64,000 nt of DNA from Deltaproteobacteria bacterium SG8_13 (GTDB taxonomy: Bacteria; Desulfobacterota; Desulfobacteria; Desulfobacterales; SG8-13): positions 64,041 through 128,040 of the forward strand of contig LJNK01000001.1 of the NCBI GenBank assembly GCA_001303025.1, written 5' to 3'. A program made the translations under genes and the position numbers. Positions 1 to 9,572 of the stretch are shown in pieces (the stretch's first letter is position 1; each line of letters starts with the position of its first letter). The notes under the pieces were generated by a model. It had not been told where the DNA came from, did no database searches, and saw only the letters and a list, made by a program, of their open reading frames with translations.

Positions 1-1
1 C

Positions 2-274
2 CTCACCGAGGTGCGGATCATCACCGACGTCAAGGACTATTTGATGATCGCGGTCGCGGTGGCGCCGTTTGTCACCGGCTTGATCGCGCATTACCAGATC
101 GGCAATTACCAGTTCTGGTTGATTCTTCATATTTTGTGCGGGGAGCTGTTTTTGATTGCCATCCCCCTGACAAAACTGTCGCACTTTATCCTCTTCTTTA
201 TGTCCCGGGCGCAGCTGGGGATGGACTACGGGATCAAACGCGGGGGAATGAAGGGCAAAGGACTGGCCTGGTAA
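2..274 (+). CDS. tmcC: TmcC-like cytochrome b subunit, C-terminal fragment (5' truncated by window edge)
   Basis: The reading frame is open from the first bases and ends at a TAA at 272-274, so only the last 90 or so codons are present. Two hydrophobic helices are visible, with a histidine in the LILHILCGELFLIAIPLTK segment and another in KLSHF, as in heme b-binding NarI/DsrM-type subunits. It closely resembles the C-terminus of the complete homologue at 43429-44082. In the Tmc complex this subunit anchors electron transfer between periplasmic cytochrome c3 and the cytoplasmic CCG protein. It lies 27 bases upstream of tmcB. A tmcA-like cytochrome gene would be expected just outside the window. 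Confidence 0.8.
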   Translation, partial: LTEVRIITDVKDYLMIAVAVAPFVTGLIAHYQIGNYQFWLILHILCGELFLIAIPLTKLSHFILFFMSRAQLGMDYGIKRGGMKGKGLAW

Positions 275-301
275 ACCTTTAAACCATCGTGGAGAAGAAA
301 A

Positions 302-1687
302 ATGGCTGAAGGGAAACTCTGCAACAAAAAAACGGTCGATAAAATTGAGCAGTTGAACGAACTGCTGTCCGATAAAAGCGGTAAACAGTACTACGAGGAG
401 ATGAATTATCTGGACGTGGACGACAAGGCCCTGTGGGCCACCATGCAAAAGACCCTCAAGTCCCGACTGAAGACCTGGCTGGAAATCTGCTCGCACTGCG
501 GTCTGTGCGCCGAGAGCTGTTTTTACTATCTGGCCAACGACCGGGATCCGAAACAGGTGCCTTCGTACAAGATCCAGGACACACTGGGACAGCTGCTCAA
601 GCGCAAGGGAAAGGTTGACAATGAATTTATGCAGTATTGCATGGACACAGCCTTTGCCAAGTGCACCTGCTGCACGCGTTGCGGCGTTTACTGCCCCTTC
701 GGCATCGACACGGGCATCATGTTTTCCTACCTTCGCGGTCTCCTGTTTTCACAGGGCTTCACTCCCTGGGAAATGAAGATCGGCTCGGGCATGCACCGTA
801 TTTTCAGGGCTCAAATGGACGTGACCACGGAAGACTGGACGGAGACCTGCGAGTGGATGGCCGAAGAATACGAAGATGACTGGCCGGGGCTGAAGATTCC
901 CATCGACGTGCAGGATGCCGACATCCTTTACACCGTCAACGCCCGCGAACCCAAGCATTATCCGGAAGATCTGGCCGAGGCGGCAATTTTGTTTCACATT
1001 GCCGGTGAAAACTGGACCGTGCCCAGCGAAGGCTGGGAAGAGACCAGCCTGGCCATGTTTGCCGGAGACTGGGCTGCCTGCAAGATGCAGGTGGAAAGCG
1101 TCTATGATGCGATGAAACGGTTGAACCCCAAACGCATGGTGGTGACCGAATGCGGTCACGCCTACCGTGCCACCGTAATCGAGGGGCCCTACTGGGCGGG
1201 TCTTAAGACCGGCCAGACGCCGATACCGAGTTTCCATTACGTGGAATGGGTGGCCGAAGCGCTGCGCACCGGGAAGTTGAAAATCGATCCGGCCAAGAAA
1301 ATCAAAGAACCGGTCACCTATCAGGACTCGTGCAACTACATCCGAAACGCCGGACTCAAAGATGTCGCCCGGGAGATCATGAGCTATATTGCGGAAGATT
1401 TCCGTGAGATGTCTCCGTGCAAGGAGCATAATTTCTGCTGCGGTGGCGGCGGGGGTCTCAACGGTATCGGACGCTACCGCCCCCAGCGCAATGTGGGACT
1501 GAAGGTCAAGCGGGATCAGATCCTGCAAACCGGCGCCAAGCTGGTGATTGCACCCTGTCACAACTGCTGGGACGCGATCCGCGATTTGGAGGAAGTTTAC
1601 GATATCGGCATCCGATGGTCATTTTTGAAACCGCTGCTGATCAGTATGGTGGAGGTGCCGGAGCACCTGCAACCGAAAGACGAGTGA
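302..1687 (+). CDS. tmcB: TmcB-like iron-sulfur protein with CCG domains
   Basis: Cytoplasmic electron-transfer subunit of the Tmc complex, related to DsrK and HdrD. Two ferredoxin-type [4Fe-4S] motifs are visible: C63xxC66xxC69xxxC73 and C121xxC124xxC127xxxC131. The C-terminal half holds CCG-type elements, including CGHAYR, an FCCGGGGG stretch and APCHNCWD. The length of 461 aa fits the roughly 50 kDa TmcB of Desulfovibrio. An AG-rich ribosome site (GGAGAAG) precedes the ATG. It follows tmcC directly and is followed by the tmcD-like, universal-stress and response-regulator genes, a neighbourhood like that of the tmc locus in Desulfovibrio vulgaris. A second TmcB-like protein is encoded at 41575-42930. 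Confidence 0.85.
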   Translation: MAEGKLCNKKTVDKIEQLNELLSDKSGKQYYEEMNYLDVDDKALWATMQKTLKSRLKTWLEICSHCGLCAESCFYYLANDRDPKQVPSYKIQDTLGQLLKRKGKVDNEFMQYCMDTAFAKCTCCTRCGVYCPFGIDTGIMFSYLRGLLFSQGFTPWEMKIGSGMHRIFRAQMDVTTEDWTETCEWMAEEYEDDWPGLKIPIDVQDADILYTVNAREPKHYPEDLAEAAILFHIAGENWTVPSEGWEETSLAMFAGDWAACKMQVESVYDAMKRLNPKRMVVTECGHAYRATVIEGPYWAGLKTGQTPIPSFHYVEWVAEALRTGKLKIDPAKKIKEPVTYQDSCNYIRNAGLKDVAREIMSYIAEDFREMSPCKEHNFCCGGGGGLNGIGRYRPQRNVGLKVKRDQILQTGAKLVIAPCHNCWDAIRDLEEVYDIGIRWSFLKPLLISMVEVPEHLQPKDE

Positions 1688-1815
1688 TCCGGCCGGACAA
1701 GGCCCTGATGCGGGTGTCGGGGGCGGAAGCAGCATTGGCCACGGCGACGGAGGCAAATACCTCCGTCGTGCAAAGCTCCCATGCGGTGTGCCGCGATGGC
1801 TGAGCGGGAGGTTCA

Positions 1816-2352
1816 ATGAACACCATCGTTCTTCAGCCTGACGGTGAGTTGCTCGATGAGAAGGGAAGGCCGATCAGCGAACCCCTGCGGTATTTGAGCT
1901 TTCGGATCCAACTGCAGGCGGGTGCCACTTTGCGAAGTTTTTTCCGGATGATCTCCCGACACCCGGTCCTGGCGCAGATCAGCACGTTTTTTCCGTCCTT
2001 CCTTGAACAATACAGTCGATGCCCGGATACCGGCTGCACTGCCAGCGGCTACGGTCACCTCGAGTTTGGCAAGACCATCGAGATGATCGGCTATCCCGGA
2101 AAGCCGAAGCTGGAAATCTACCACTCGTTGAAGGGGGCGATCGACGGCGAAACCGAGGAGATCCGTTCCTCGCAGCTCGACGGTCTGCTGGATGTGCCGC
2201 TTACGCTCGGCAAACTCAAACACATCGTGTTCGGGGACAAGGTGGATGCGTTCGAATTTGATACCGTCTTCAACTTCTTTGAATTCATAGACGGAATTGC
2301 ATGGGAGCTGAGCTTTCACGGCAGACCCCAGGCATGTGAACTAAGGAGATGA
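1816..2352 (+). CDS. TmcD-like protein of the Tmc electron-transfer complex (tentative)
   Basis: A 178-aa protein with no clear signal peptide or membrane helix. It starts at ATG 1816 behind GGGAGG. Scattered cysteines (CPDTGC near residues 65-70) do not form a recognisable cofactor motif. I assign it to TmcD mainly from position: it lies between tmcB and the universal-stress gene, 128 bases after tmcB and 3 bases before the next start. The D. vulgaris TmcD is larger as I remember it, so this may be a different or shorter form. Its function in the complex is unknown. Confidence 0.5.
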   Translation: MNTIVLQPDGELLDEKGRPISEPLRYLSFRIQLQAGATLRSFFRMISRHPVLAQISTFFPSFLEQYSRCPDTGCTASGYGHLEFGKTIEMIGYPGKPKLEIYHSLKGAIDGETEEIRSSQLDGLLDVPLTLGKLKHIVFGDKVDAFEFDTVFNFFEFIDGIAWELSFHGRPQACELRR

Positions 2353-2355
2353 GCC

Positions 2356-3285
2356 ATGTTCAAAAAGCTTTTGTTTGCAACGACGGCTTCCCCCACCTGC
2401 GACAATGCCGCCAAGGTGGCCTTTGATCTCGAACTGAAATGGGACGCCAAACTTTTCGTGTTCCATGTCCTCGGCATGCCCACCCGCGGTTTCAGTCAGT
2501 ACATCACCGACAGCCGAACCGGTGAGACCGACCAAATCGATCCGGACTATATCGAGTGGGTAAAGGAAGAGATGAAAAACACTTACGGCGAGCTGCTGAA
2601 GGACAGCGAAAATTCCGAGCTCGAAGCGGTCATCGGCATGCCCCACCGGGAGATCCTGCGCAAAGCACGCAAAGAGAATGTCGACATGATCATCATGGGC
2701 GCGCATACCCGCGAGGAGGATGTCGGGGCGACTCGATACCGCAGCATTGCGGGCAGCACCATGCAGAAAGTCGCCAAAGCGGCCCGCTGTCCGGTGGTGA
2801 TCATCAGTCGTCCCTGCACAACCTGCTGGAAGCTGTTTTCCAATATCGTTGTCGGCGTCGACTTTTCGAAAGCGGCAGACTATGCTTTCTTGTGGGCGTA
2901 CAAGCTTGCCAAGGAAGTCGGCGCGAAACTGCATGTCTTTCATGCCCTGGATGTCAATTACGGCAGTGCCGGACAGGTCAAATCTCAGGTGGAAATTGAA
3001 AATTTGCTGGCGGCGGCCAATGAGAAAATCAAGACGCGCCACCTGAAGAAGATCAAAAATTTCGACAATTACGCGGTGGAAATCTGGGAAGGTATCCCCT
3101 ACGTTGAGATACTTAAGTACTCCAGAAAGGTTAACGGTGATCTCATTGTAATGGCTCACCACACGCGGGAGATTGATCCGGAGGAGGCCTTGCTGGGCAG
3201 CACGGTCGAGCAGGTCGTGCTGCGGGCGTCGTGTCCGGTTGCCAGCGTCAACCATCCGGACAAAGTGGCCGATGTGATCGATTGA
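2356..3285 (+). CDS. Universal stress protein with two UspA domains
   Basis: The 309-aa protein holds two tandem UspA folds. The first (about residues 1-155) carries the GSTMQKVAKAARCPVVII signature and the second (about 160-305) carries GSTVEQVVLRASCPVASV, both typical ATP-binding loop plus final strand. AAGGAG precedes the ATG and overlaps the end of the tmcD-like gene, so the two are probably co-translated. A Usp gene next to tmc is also found in Desulfovibrio. The role in regulating or protecting the redox complex is not known; soluble cytoplasmic location is inferred from the lack of a signal peptide. Confidence 0.85.
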   Translation: MFKKLLFATTASPTCDNAAKVAFDLELKWDAKLFVFHVLGMPTRGFSQYITDSRTGETDQIDPDYIEWVKEEMKNTYGELLKDSENSELEAVIGMPHREILRKARKENVDMIIMGAHTREEDVGATRYRSIAGSTMQKVAKAARCPVVIISRPCTTCWKLFSNIVVGVDFSKAADYAFLWAYKLAKEVGAKLHVFHALDVNYGSAGQVKSQVEIENLLAAANEKIKTRHLKKIKNFDNYAVEIWEGIPYVEILKYSRKVNGDLIVMAHHTREIDPEEALLGSTVEQVVLRASCPVASVNHPDKVADVID

Positions 3286-3330
3286 CCGAACGCATGCCGC
3301 CTGCGTGTTTTATCGCCGACGGAGCCGAAC

Positions 3331-3729
3331 ATGGAGAAGAAGAAGGTTCTCGTCGTGGACGACGAGATCGACATGCGCATTTACATTTCCACCGTGCTCA
3401 AAACCAGTGGCTTTGAGCCGGTTACCACCAGGGAGGGCGGCGAGGCGATTCGCAAGGCAAAAGAGATCCGGCCGGATTTGGTGGTTCTGGACGTTATGAT
3501 GCCGGGGGAAGGGGGCGCCGAGACCTATCGGGAGTTGAAACAGGATCCCGATTTACAGAATATCCCGGTGATCCTTGTGTCTGCAGTAAAAAAAGACTCC
3601 TTCCTGCATTACCTGCGAATGTTAAATGCCCGCCTGCTTGATCCAATCCCCCCGCCTTTCACTTACCTGGAAAAGCCCGTTGAACCGGAAGACCTGGCTG
3701 AAGCCGCCAAAGCGGCACTTGCGACTTGA
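3331..3729 (+). CDS. Single-domain response regulator (CheY-like receiver)
   Basis: A 132-aa stand-alone receiver. The acidic pocket DDE lies near residues 10-12, the phospho-acceptor Asp is in VVLDVMMPG near residue 54, the Ser of VSAVKK is the switch residue, and EKPVEP has the conserved Lys. There is no output domain, so it must act by protein-protein contact or as a phosphate relay. An insertion (about residues 93-106, NARLLDPIPPPF) precedes the KP loop. It follows the Usp gene by 45 bases and precedes a cluster of kinases, which are its likely partners. Confidence 0.85.
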   Translation: MEKKKVLVVDDEIDMRIYISTVLKTSGFEPVTTREGGEAIRKAKEIRPDLVVLDVMMPGEGGAETYRELKQDPDLQNIPVILVSAVKKDSFLHYLRMLNARLLDPIPPPFTYLEKPVEPEDLAEAAKAALAT

Positions 3730-3787
3730 ATTCCGCTGCCACCTGAGTTAACTGGAATTAGATCCATAACCGACAGGCGATTCACGC

Positions 3788-5752
3788 ATGGATAAGAAAA
3801 TACTGCTGGTAGACGATGAGGAAGGCATTCGCAAGGTGCTTGGCATCTCGCTGGCTGACAGCGGCTATGAAGTCCTGACGGCTGAAAACGGTGAACAGGC
3901 CCTGCGGCTGTTTCGCAAAAACCGTCCTCCCATCGTCATGACCGACATCAAAATGCCTGGAATAGACGGCATCTCTTTGCTGCAAAAGATCAAAAGCGAG
4001 CTGCCGGACACCGAAGTGATCATGATCACCGGCCACGGGGATATGGAGCTTGCCATCAAAAGCCTGCAGCTGCAGGCGATCGATTTCGTCACCAAACCGA
4101 TCAACGATGACGTCCTGGAAATTGCGCTGAACCGGGCCACCGAAAAAATCACCATGCGCGAACAACTGCGGCAGTACACTGAAAACCTGGAATCTCTGGT
4201 CAAAGAGCAGTCCGCCAAACTGGTGAAGGCCGAACGCCTGGCAGCCGTGGGACAGGCGATCGAGGGATTGTCGACCGCCATCCGGGGGATTGCGGGAGAC
4301 CTGGAAGGCGGCATTCGCTACTTTAACGAAATGCCCTGTTTTGTGTCCATCCACAACCGGGATCTGAAGATCGTGGAAACCAACCAGCTTTTCAAGCAGC
4401 GGCTGGGCAATGGGGTCGGCAGCAACTCATGGGACATTTACAAACAAGTAGGGCAAAAACCGGAAAATTGCCTGGTGGCGCGAACATTTCAAACCGGCAA
4501 AGGGCAGCGCGGCAGGGAAATCGTTCGCTGCAAGGATGGCCGGGAGCTACCGGTGATGATTCACACCGCTCCGATCCAAAACAAGGAAGGAGAGCTGGAG
4601 CTGGTGCTGGAAATTGCGGCCGATATATCTGAGGTGCATCGGCTCCAGGAGGAACTGCGCACGACCCAGCAGCGCTACCAGCAGCTTTTCGACGAAGCCC
4701 CCTGTTACATTTCCGTTCAGGACAGGGATCTGCGTCTGACGGCGACCAATCGGCGCTTCAAGGAGGATTTCGGCGAACAGAAACAGTCCCACTGTTTCGA
4801 GGTGTATAAAAATCGCGGTGAGCCGTGTCCCAACTGCCCGGTCGCCAAGACCTTTTCCGACGGCAAGTCGCATCAGTCCGAAATGGTCGTCACATCTGCA
4901 CATGGGGAGCAATACAACGTGCTCATCTGGACGGCTCCGATCCGAAATGCGGCCGGAGAGATCATTCAGGTGATGGAGATGATGACCAACATCACCCAGA
5001 TACGCCAGCTCCAGGACCACCTGACCTCTCTCGGATTTCTGATCAGCTCCATTTCCCACGGCATAAAGGGCCTGCTGACAGGCCTCGACGGCGGCATGTA
5101 CCTGATCCAAAAGGGTGTCGAGCGAAAACAGGATGACAAGATCAAAGAAGGCTGGGATGTGGTCCAGCTGATGGTCGATCGTATCCGGAGTCTGGTGCAA
5201 AATATTTTGTTTTATGCCAAAGAGCGGCAGCTGCATGCAGAGAAGGTCGACGTGCTGGGGTTTGCAGAGGATCTGTGCCTGACCGTGGTCCACAAAACCG
5301 ATGCCCACGGTATCGAATTCACGAAGCATTTTGCCCCCTCCCTCGGGAGTTTCGAGGTCGATGCCAACGTAGTGCGAACCGCCCTGATCAACATACTCGA
5401 AAACGCCCTGGAAGCAGTCACAGCCGACAAAACCAAAGACACCCGCCGCATCTCTTTAGAGGTGCGCCGGGAAAAGAAAACCGTCGTATTCGAAATTCGG
5501 GACAACGGCATCGGCATGGATCAGGAGACAATGGAAAACCTGTTCACTCTCTTTTTCTCCACGAAAGGGCATGCCGGCACCGGTCTGGGGCTGTATGTGG
5601 CCGAAAAGGTTATCCAGCAGCATGGCGGCAACATCGAGGTCGAATCCAGTGCCGGTGAAGGATCCCGTTTCCAGGTCTCACTGCCGGTGTCACTGCCCCC
5701 ATCCATAAGAAAAGCCATGAAAACAGCCGGCCCGGCGACGGCACCCAGATGA
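3788..5752 (+). CDS. Receiver-PAS-PAS-histidine kinase hybrid
   Basis: The 654-aa soluble protein starts with a receiver domain (residues 1-120; Asp in MTDIKMPG), then a helical linker, two PAS domains (about 180-285 and 300-405), a dimerisation helix with the likely phospho-acceptor His424 in SISHGIKG, and a HATPase domain (DNGIGM and GTGLGLY boxes). The second PAS has a CPNCPVAKTF motif also seen in the next kinase; the first PAS retains one of those cysteines. A degenerate copy of the dimerisation helix lies before the PAS pair, with Thr163 where the kinase at 8333-9529 has its histidine. No transmembrane helix is present. Confidence 0.85.
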   Translation: MDKKILLVDDEEGIRKVLGISLADSGYEVLTAENGEQALRLFRKNRPPIVMTDIKMPGIDGISLLQKIKSELPDTEVIMITGHGDMELAIKSLQLQAIDFVTKPINDDVLEIALNRATEKITMREQLRQYTENLESLVKEQSAKLVKAERLAAVGQAIEGLSTAIRGIAGDLEGGIRYFNEMPCFVSIHNRDLKIVETNQLFKQRLGNGVGSNSWDIYKQVGQKPENCLVARTFQTGKGQRGREIVRCKDGRELPVMIHTAPIQNKEGELELVLEIAADISEVHRLQEELRTTQQRYQQLFDEAPCYISVQDRDLRLTATNRRFKEDFGEQKQSHCFEVYKNRGEPCPNCPVAKTFSDGKSHQSEMVVTSAHGEQYNVLIWTAPIRNAAGEIIQVMEMMTNITQIRQLQDHLTSLGFLISSISHGIKGLLTGLDGGMYLIQKGVERKQDDKIKEGWDVVQLMVDRIRSLVQNILFYAKERQLHAEKVDVLGFAEDLCLTVVHKTDAHGIEFTKHFAPSLGSFEVDANVVRTALINILENALEAVTADKTKDTRRISLEVRREKKTVVFEIRDNGIGMDQETMENLFTLFFSTKGHAGTGLGLYVAEKVIQQHGGNIEVESSAGEGSRFQVSLPVSLPPSIRKAMKTAGPATAPR

Positions 5753-5932
5753 ACCGACCGGTTAGCAGGGCTGCTGCCGGAAGTTCGTTTCGGGAATCGT
5801 CGTCTCGACCGCTTCCGCTTGACGAGAAGCGGCCGGCGGGGCTATGCTTGTCTGCAGGGTGCGGTGCTGCAAAGCCCGTCAATTCCAGCCACGTCCGTTG
5901 GATTGCACATCTGATTGCGAAGGGTTTTCATC

Positions 5933-8218
5933 ATGCCCGGCTTCGTCGACAACCTCAAGCACAGCCTGTTTACAAAATTCATGATTTCTTTCGGCCTGAT
6001 CCTGATGTTCAGCATCTCCATCTGGGCCTATTTCAACATCAAGTACCAGCAGGAGCGGTTAAAAAAGGAAGTGTCCGCGGGTGCCGAGCGCCTGAGCGAC
6101 ACCATCCAGCTCGGAACGCACTATGCCATGATGAACAATTCCCGCAACGACATCAATCAGATCATCATCAACATCGCCCGTCAGAAAGACATCGAGACGA
6201 TCCGTATCTACAACAAGGCGGGGCAGATCAAGTTCTCCAACCTCGCTCCCGAGGTCGATGAAACAACCAATATCAAGGCTGAAGCGTGTGACATCTGCCA
6301 CCGAACCGACCCGCCCCTGACGAGACTGAGTCTGGGGAAACGGACCCGGATATTTTCGTCCGCAAACGGCTACCGCAGGCTGGGGATCATCAGTGCCATA
6401 TACAATGTGCCGGGCTGCTCGGCCAGCGACTGCCATTTTCACCCGGAGGAGAAACAAGTTCTCGGGGCACTGGATGTGGTGGTTTCGCTGGCCGAAACCG
6501 ACCAACAGATTGCCGCATTCGAAAGAGGTGTCATCGGTTTGGCGGTATTCGTCTTTTTTGCCACCGGTGCCGTAATCTTCTTGCTGATGGTCCGGTTTCT
6601 AAAGCAACCGATCAGCAGGCTCATTGCGGGGACCCGGCAGATATCCAAGGGCGATTATGCCGCTCACCTCGATGTTGAACAAAACAGTGAGGTCGGCCAG
6701 CTGGCCATGGCCATAAAGCAGATGGGCAAAGAGATCGGTGCGAAGCAGGCCGAGTTGAATCGGCAGATGACGGAGTACCAGAACCTGTTTGAGACGGTTC
6801 CCTGCTACATCACCGTTCAGGACCGCAATTACCGGCTGCTTCAGTACAATAAAAAATTTGCCGACAAATTCGCCCCGCAGCCGGGCGATTTCTGTTACCG
6901 TGCGTACAAGGGCAGAAGCGAGAAATGTGTCGTCTGCCCGGTGGAAAGAACCTTCGAGGACGGCCTCGCCCACCAGAGCGAAGAGTCCGGCCTCAACCGG
7001 CACGGAGAGCTCCAGCACTGGGTGGTGCAGACGTCACCGATTCGCAATGCCGACGGTGAAATCATTGCCGTCATGGAGATGAACCTCGATATCACCGAAA
7101 GAACGCAGCTGACGTTGGAGCTGGAAAAATCTGAAAAAAAGTACCAGGAGATCTTCAACAACATCCCCAACCCGGTTTTCGTTCTCGATGCCGACACGCT
7201 GGAGATTCTCGACTGCAACGACAGAATCCCCACGGTCTACGGTTTCAGCTGTGCGCAAATTAAGGGGCAGTCCTTTATGGAGACGATCCCGAAGCGCGAT
7301 CGACAACGGATGCAATCGGAGCTGACGTCGTCAGCTGTCATCAACCAGGTACGGCAGTTCACCAAAGAACAAAAGGTCATTTATGTTGACGTGCGCATCT
7401 CGCCTTCCGAGTATAAAGGACGGAAGGTACTGCTGGTTACCACCAGCGACATCACCAAGCGCCTGGAAGCCGAACAGCAGCTGATTCAGGCGAGCAAGAT
7501 GGCGACCCTTGGAGAAATGGCAACCGGGGTGGCGCACGAACTGAACCAGCCGCTTTCGGTGATCAAGACCGCCAGCAGTTTTTTGATGAAAAAAGTCCGC
7601 AAGAAAGAGCCCATCCCAGAAGACATTCTCTTTACCATGGCGGAGGAGGTCGACAGTCACGTCGACCGTGCCAGCAAGATCATCAACCACATGCGCGAAT
7701 TCGGCCGCAAGTCCGACCTGAACCTGGTGAAGGTGCAGGTGAACCAGGTGCTCGAAAGAAGTTTCGAGATTTTCAGCCAGCAACTGAAAGTCCGGGGAAT
7801 ACGGGTCGAGTGGAACCTGGACAGTGACCTGCCTGAGATAACCGCCGATCCGGATCGTCTGGAGCAGGTGTTCATCAACTTGCTGATCAACGCCAGGGAC
7901 GCGATCATCGATCGCCTGGAGGCAGGCGGCCAGGATGAGGTGCTGACAAAGATCTTTCTGCGTACCCGCGGGGAAGCCGACAAGGTGATCGTCGAAGTGT
8001 GCGACACCGGCGTCGGGATTCCCCCAGCGGTTAAAGACAAGATTTTCGATCCGTTCTTTACCACCAAAGAAGTCGGCAAGGGCACCGGCCTCGGCCTGTC
8101 GATCAGCTACAGCATCATCACCGAATTCGGCGGCAGTATTTCAGCTGTTGGAAACGAACCCCAGGGGAGCTGTTTTATAATTACCTTGCCCAGGGAAGAC
8201 GAAACAGCGGTCGAATAG
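5933..8218 (+). CDS. Membrane histidine kinase with periplasmic c-type heme motifs, HAMP and two PAS domains
   Basis: The ATG at 5933 is preferred because GAAGGG lies just upstream; an earlier TTG at 5915 would lie upstream of that site. The 761-aa protein has TM1 (about 15-35), a periplasmic region (36-195), TM2 (about 198-220), HAMP, two PAS domains, a HisKA H-box with His535 in AHELNQPL, and a HATPase domain. The periplasmic region contains CDICH (C119-H123) and CSASDCH (C162-H168), matching CX2CH and CX4CH c-heme attachment motifs. The first PAS has [10 protein letters not shown]. It probably senses redox state or a ligand of the cytochrome pool and sits in the kinase group after the tmc genes. 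Confidence 0.85.
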   Translation: MPGFVDNLKHSLFTKFMISFGLILMFSISIWAYFNIKYQQERLKKEVSAGAERLSDTIQLGTHYAMMNNSRNDINQIIINIARQKDIETIRIYNKAGQIKFSNLAPEVDETTNIKAEACDICHRTDPPLTRLSLGKRTRIFSSANGYRRLGIISAIYNVPGCSASDCHFHPEEKQVLGALDVVVSLAETDQQIAAFERGVIGLAVFVFFATGAVIFLLMVRFLKQPISRLIAGTRQISKGDYAAHLDVEQNSEVGQLAMAIKQMGKEIGAKQAELNRQMTEYQNLFETVPCYITVQDRNYRLLQYNKKFADKFAPQPGDFCYRAYKGRSEKCVVCPVERTFEDGLAHQSEESGLNRHGELQHWVVQTSPIRNADGEIIAVMEMNLDITERTQLTLELEKSEKKYQEIFNNIPNPVFVLDADTLEILDCNDRIPTVYGFSCAQIKGQSFMETIPKRDRQRMQSELTSSAVINQVRQFTKEQKVIYVDVRISPSEYKGRKVLLVTTSDITKRLEAEQQLIQASKMATLGEMATGVAHELNQPLSVIKTASSFLMKKVRKKEPIPEDILFTMAEEVDSHVDRASKIINHMREFGRKSDLNLVKVQVNQVLERSFEIFSQQLKVRGIRVEWNLDSDLPEITADPDRLEQVFINLLINARDAIIDRLEAGGQDEVLTKIFLRTRGEADKVIVEVCDTGVGIPPAVKDKIFDPFFTTKEVGKGTGLGLSISYSIITEFGGSISAVGNEPQGSCFIITLPREDETAVE

Positions 8219-8332
8219 ACAGCGGTTTTGCCCCTCTCCGGGAACCGTTCGGCAAACCGGTTTGACTCCCCCCCCGGTGCCCGGCTGGCCTGCAGCGAGA
8301 CAACCGGGGAGAAAACGACTTAGTCCAAACCA

Positions 8333-9529
8333 ATGAACAATGATCTGCTCATAGTCGACGACGAAAAAGGCATCCGCAAGATGCTGGAGATTACCCTGGC
8401 CGATCGCGGGTTTTCCGTTCATTCAGCAGAAAACGGGAAGCAGGCCCTGCAGGTCTTTCGGAAGGTTCGGCCTTCCATTGTGCTCACCGATATCAAGATG
8501 CCGGACATGGACGGGATCGAGTTGTTGCGGCGCATTAAAAAAGAAGACAAGGATGTGGAAGTCATCATGTTCACCGGACAGGGGGACATGGGACTGGCCA
8601 TTCAGAGTTTGAAAAACGACGCCACCGATTTCGTCACCAAACCCATCGATGATGAAGTGCTCGGCATTGCCATCCGCAGAGCCCGGGAGAGGATTTCGAT
8701 GCGCCGCCAGATCAGGGAGTACACGGAAAACCTGGAAAAACTGGTGGATGAAAAAACCCGCCAGTTGCTCGAAGCCGAGCGGATGGCTGCTATCGGGGAA
8801 ACCATTGCAGGGCTGTCGCACACCATCAAAAATATCGCCGGCGGCCTGAGGGGCGGGATTTTCGTGCTTGGCCAGGGGATCGAACAAGATGACAAGCAGA
8901 GCCTGATGGATGGCTGGGAGATGATTCAGGGCAACGTCGACAAAATCCGTCGCCTGTCCATGGACCTGCTCAGCTACGGAAAATATGCGGAGCTGCATTA
9001 CCGGATGGAAGACCCGAACCTGCCTGCCAGAGAAGTTGCCGACCTGTTGCAGGAGCAGTGCCGCGGCGCGGGCATCACGCTGCAGGTGAAACTCAGCAGC
9101 CGGCTGGAGCGCTTTTACTTCGATCCGGAAGCGATTCACCGGTGTTTGCTCAACCTGGTGACCAATTCCGTCGATGCCTGCAGCGCGGAAGGGGATGATA
9201 GGAAAGAGAAGTTCATCACCATGGAGTCGCTTCCCGCAGACGGCTGGGGTGTTGAGTACCGTGTGCAGGACACCGGCATCGGAATGGGCGAAGAGACGCT
9301 GAAAAGAATCTTTCAAAGTTTTTTCAGCACAAAGGGGACCATGGGATCCGGCATCGGTTTGATGATGAGCAAAAAAATCGTCGACCGGCACGGCGGACAG
9401 ATCGAGGTAAGTTCACAGACAGCAGTCGGTACCACCTTCATCATTCGACTGCCGCGCAAAACCGAACTCGATGAAGAGGCGGCGGCGGAGGGACGGCAGA
9501 CCGGCAGCCGCCGGATATCAAAAGGGTAA
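8333..9529 (+). CDS. Receiver-histidine kinase hybrid without PAS domain
   Basis: The 398-aa soluble protein has an N-terminal receiver (Asp in LTDIKMPD, Lys in TKPIDD), a coiled-coil linker, a dimerisation helix with His163 in LSHTIKN, and a HATPase domain with DTGIGM and GSGIGLMM boxes. It aligns along its length with the kinase at 3788-5752, which has two PAS domains added. A receiver placed before the kinase core suggests control by phosphotransfer from another kinase, possibly the membrane kinase upstream. It is separated from the upstream gene by 114 bases. Confidence 0.85.
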   Translation: MNNDLLIVDDEKGIRKMLEITLADRGFSVHSAENGKQALQVFRKVRPSIVLTDIKMPDMDGIELLRRIKKEDKDVEVIMFTGQGDMGLAIQSLKNDATDFVTKPIDDEVLGIAIRRARERISMRRQIREYTENLEKLVDEKTRQLLEAERMAAIGETIAGLSHTIKNIAGGLRGGIFVLGQGIEQDDKQSLMDGWEMIQGNVDKIRRLSMDLLSYGKYAELHYRMEDPNLPAREVADLLQEQCRGAGITLQVKLSSRLERFYFDPEAIHRCLLNLVTNSVDACSAEGDDRKEKFITMESLPADGWGVEYRVQDTGIGMGEETLKRIFQSFFSTKGTMGSGIGLMMSKKIVDRHGGQIEVSSQTAVGTTFIIRLPRKTELDEEAAAEGRQTGSRRISKG

Positions 9530-9572
9530 TCGAAGTGCCGCAATATACAGAAGTGCTGCCAGGGGGCGGCCG

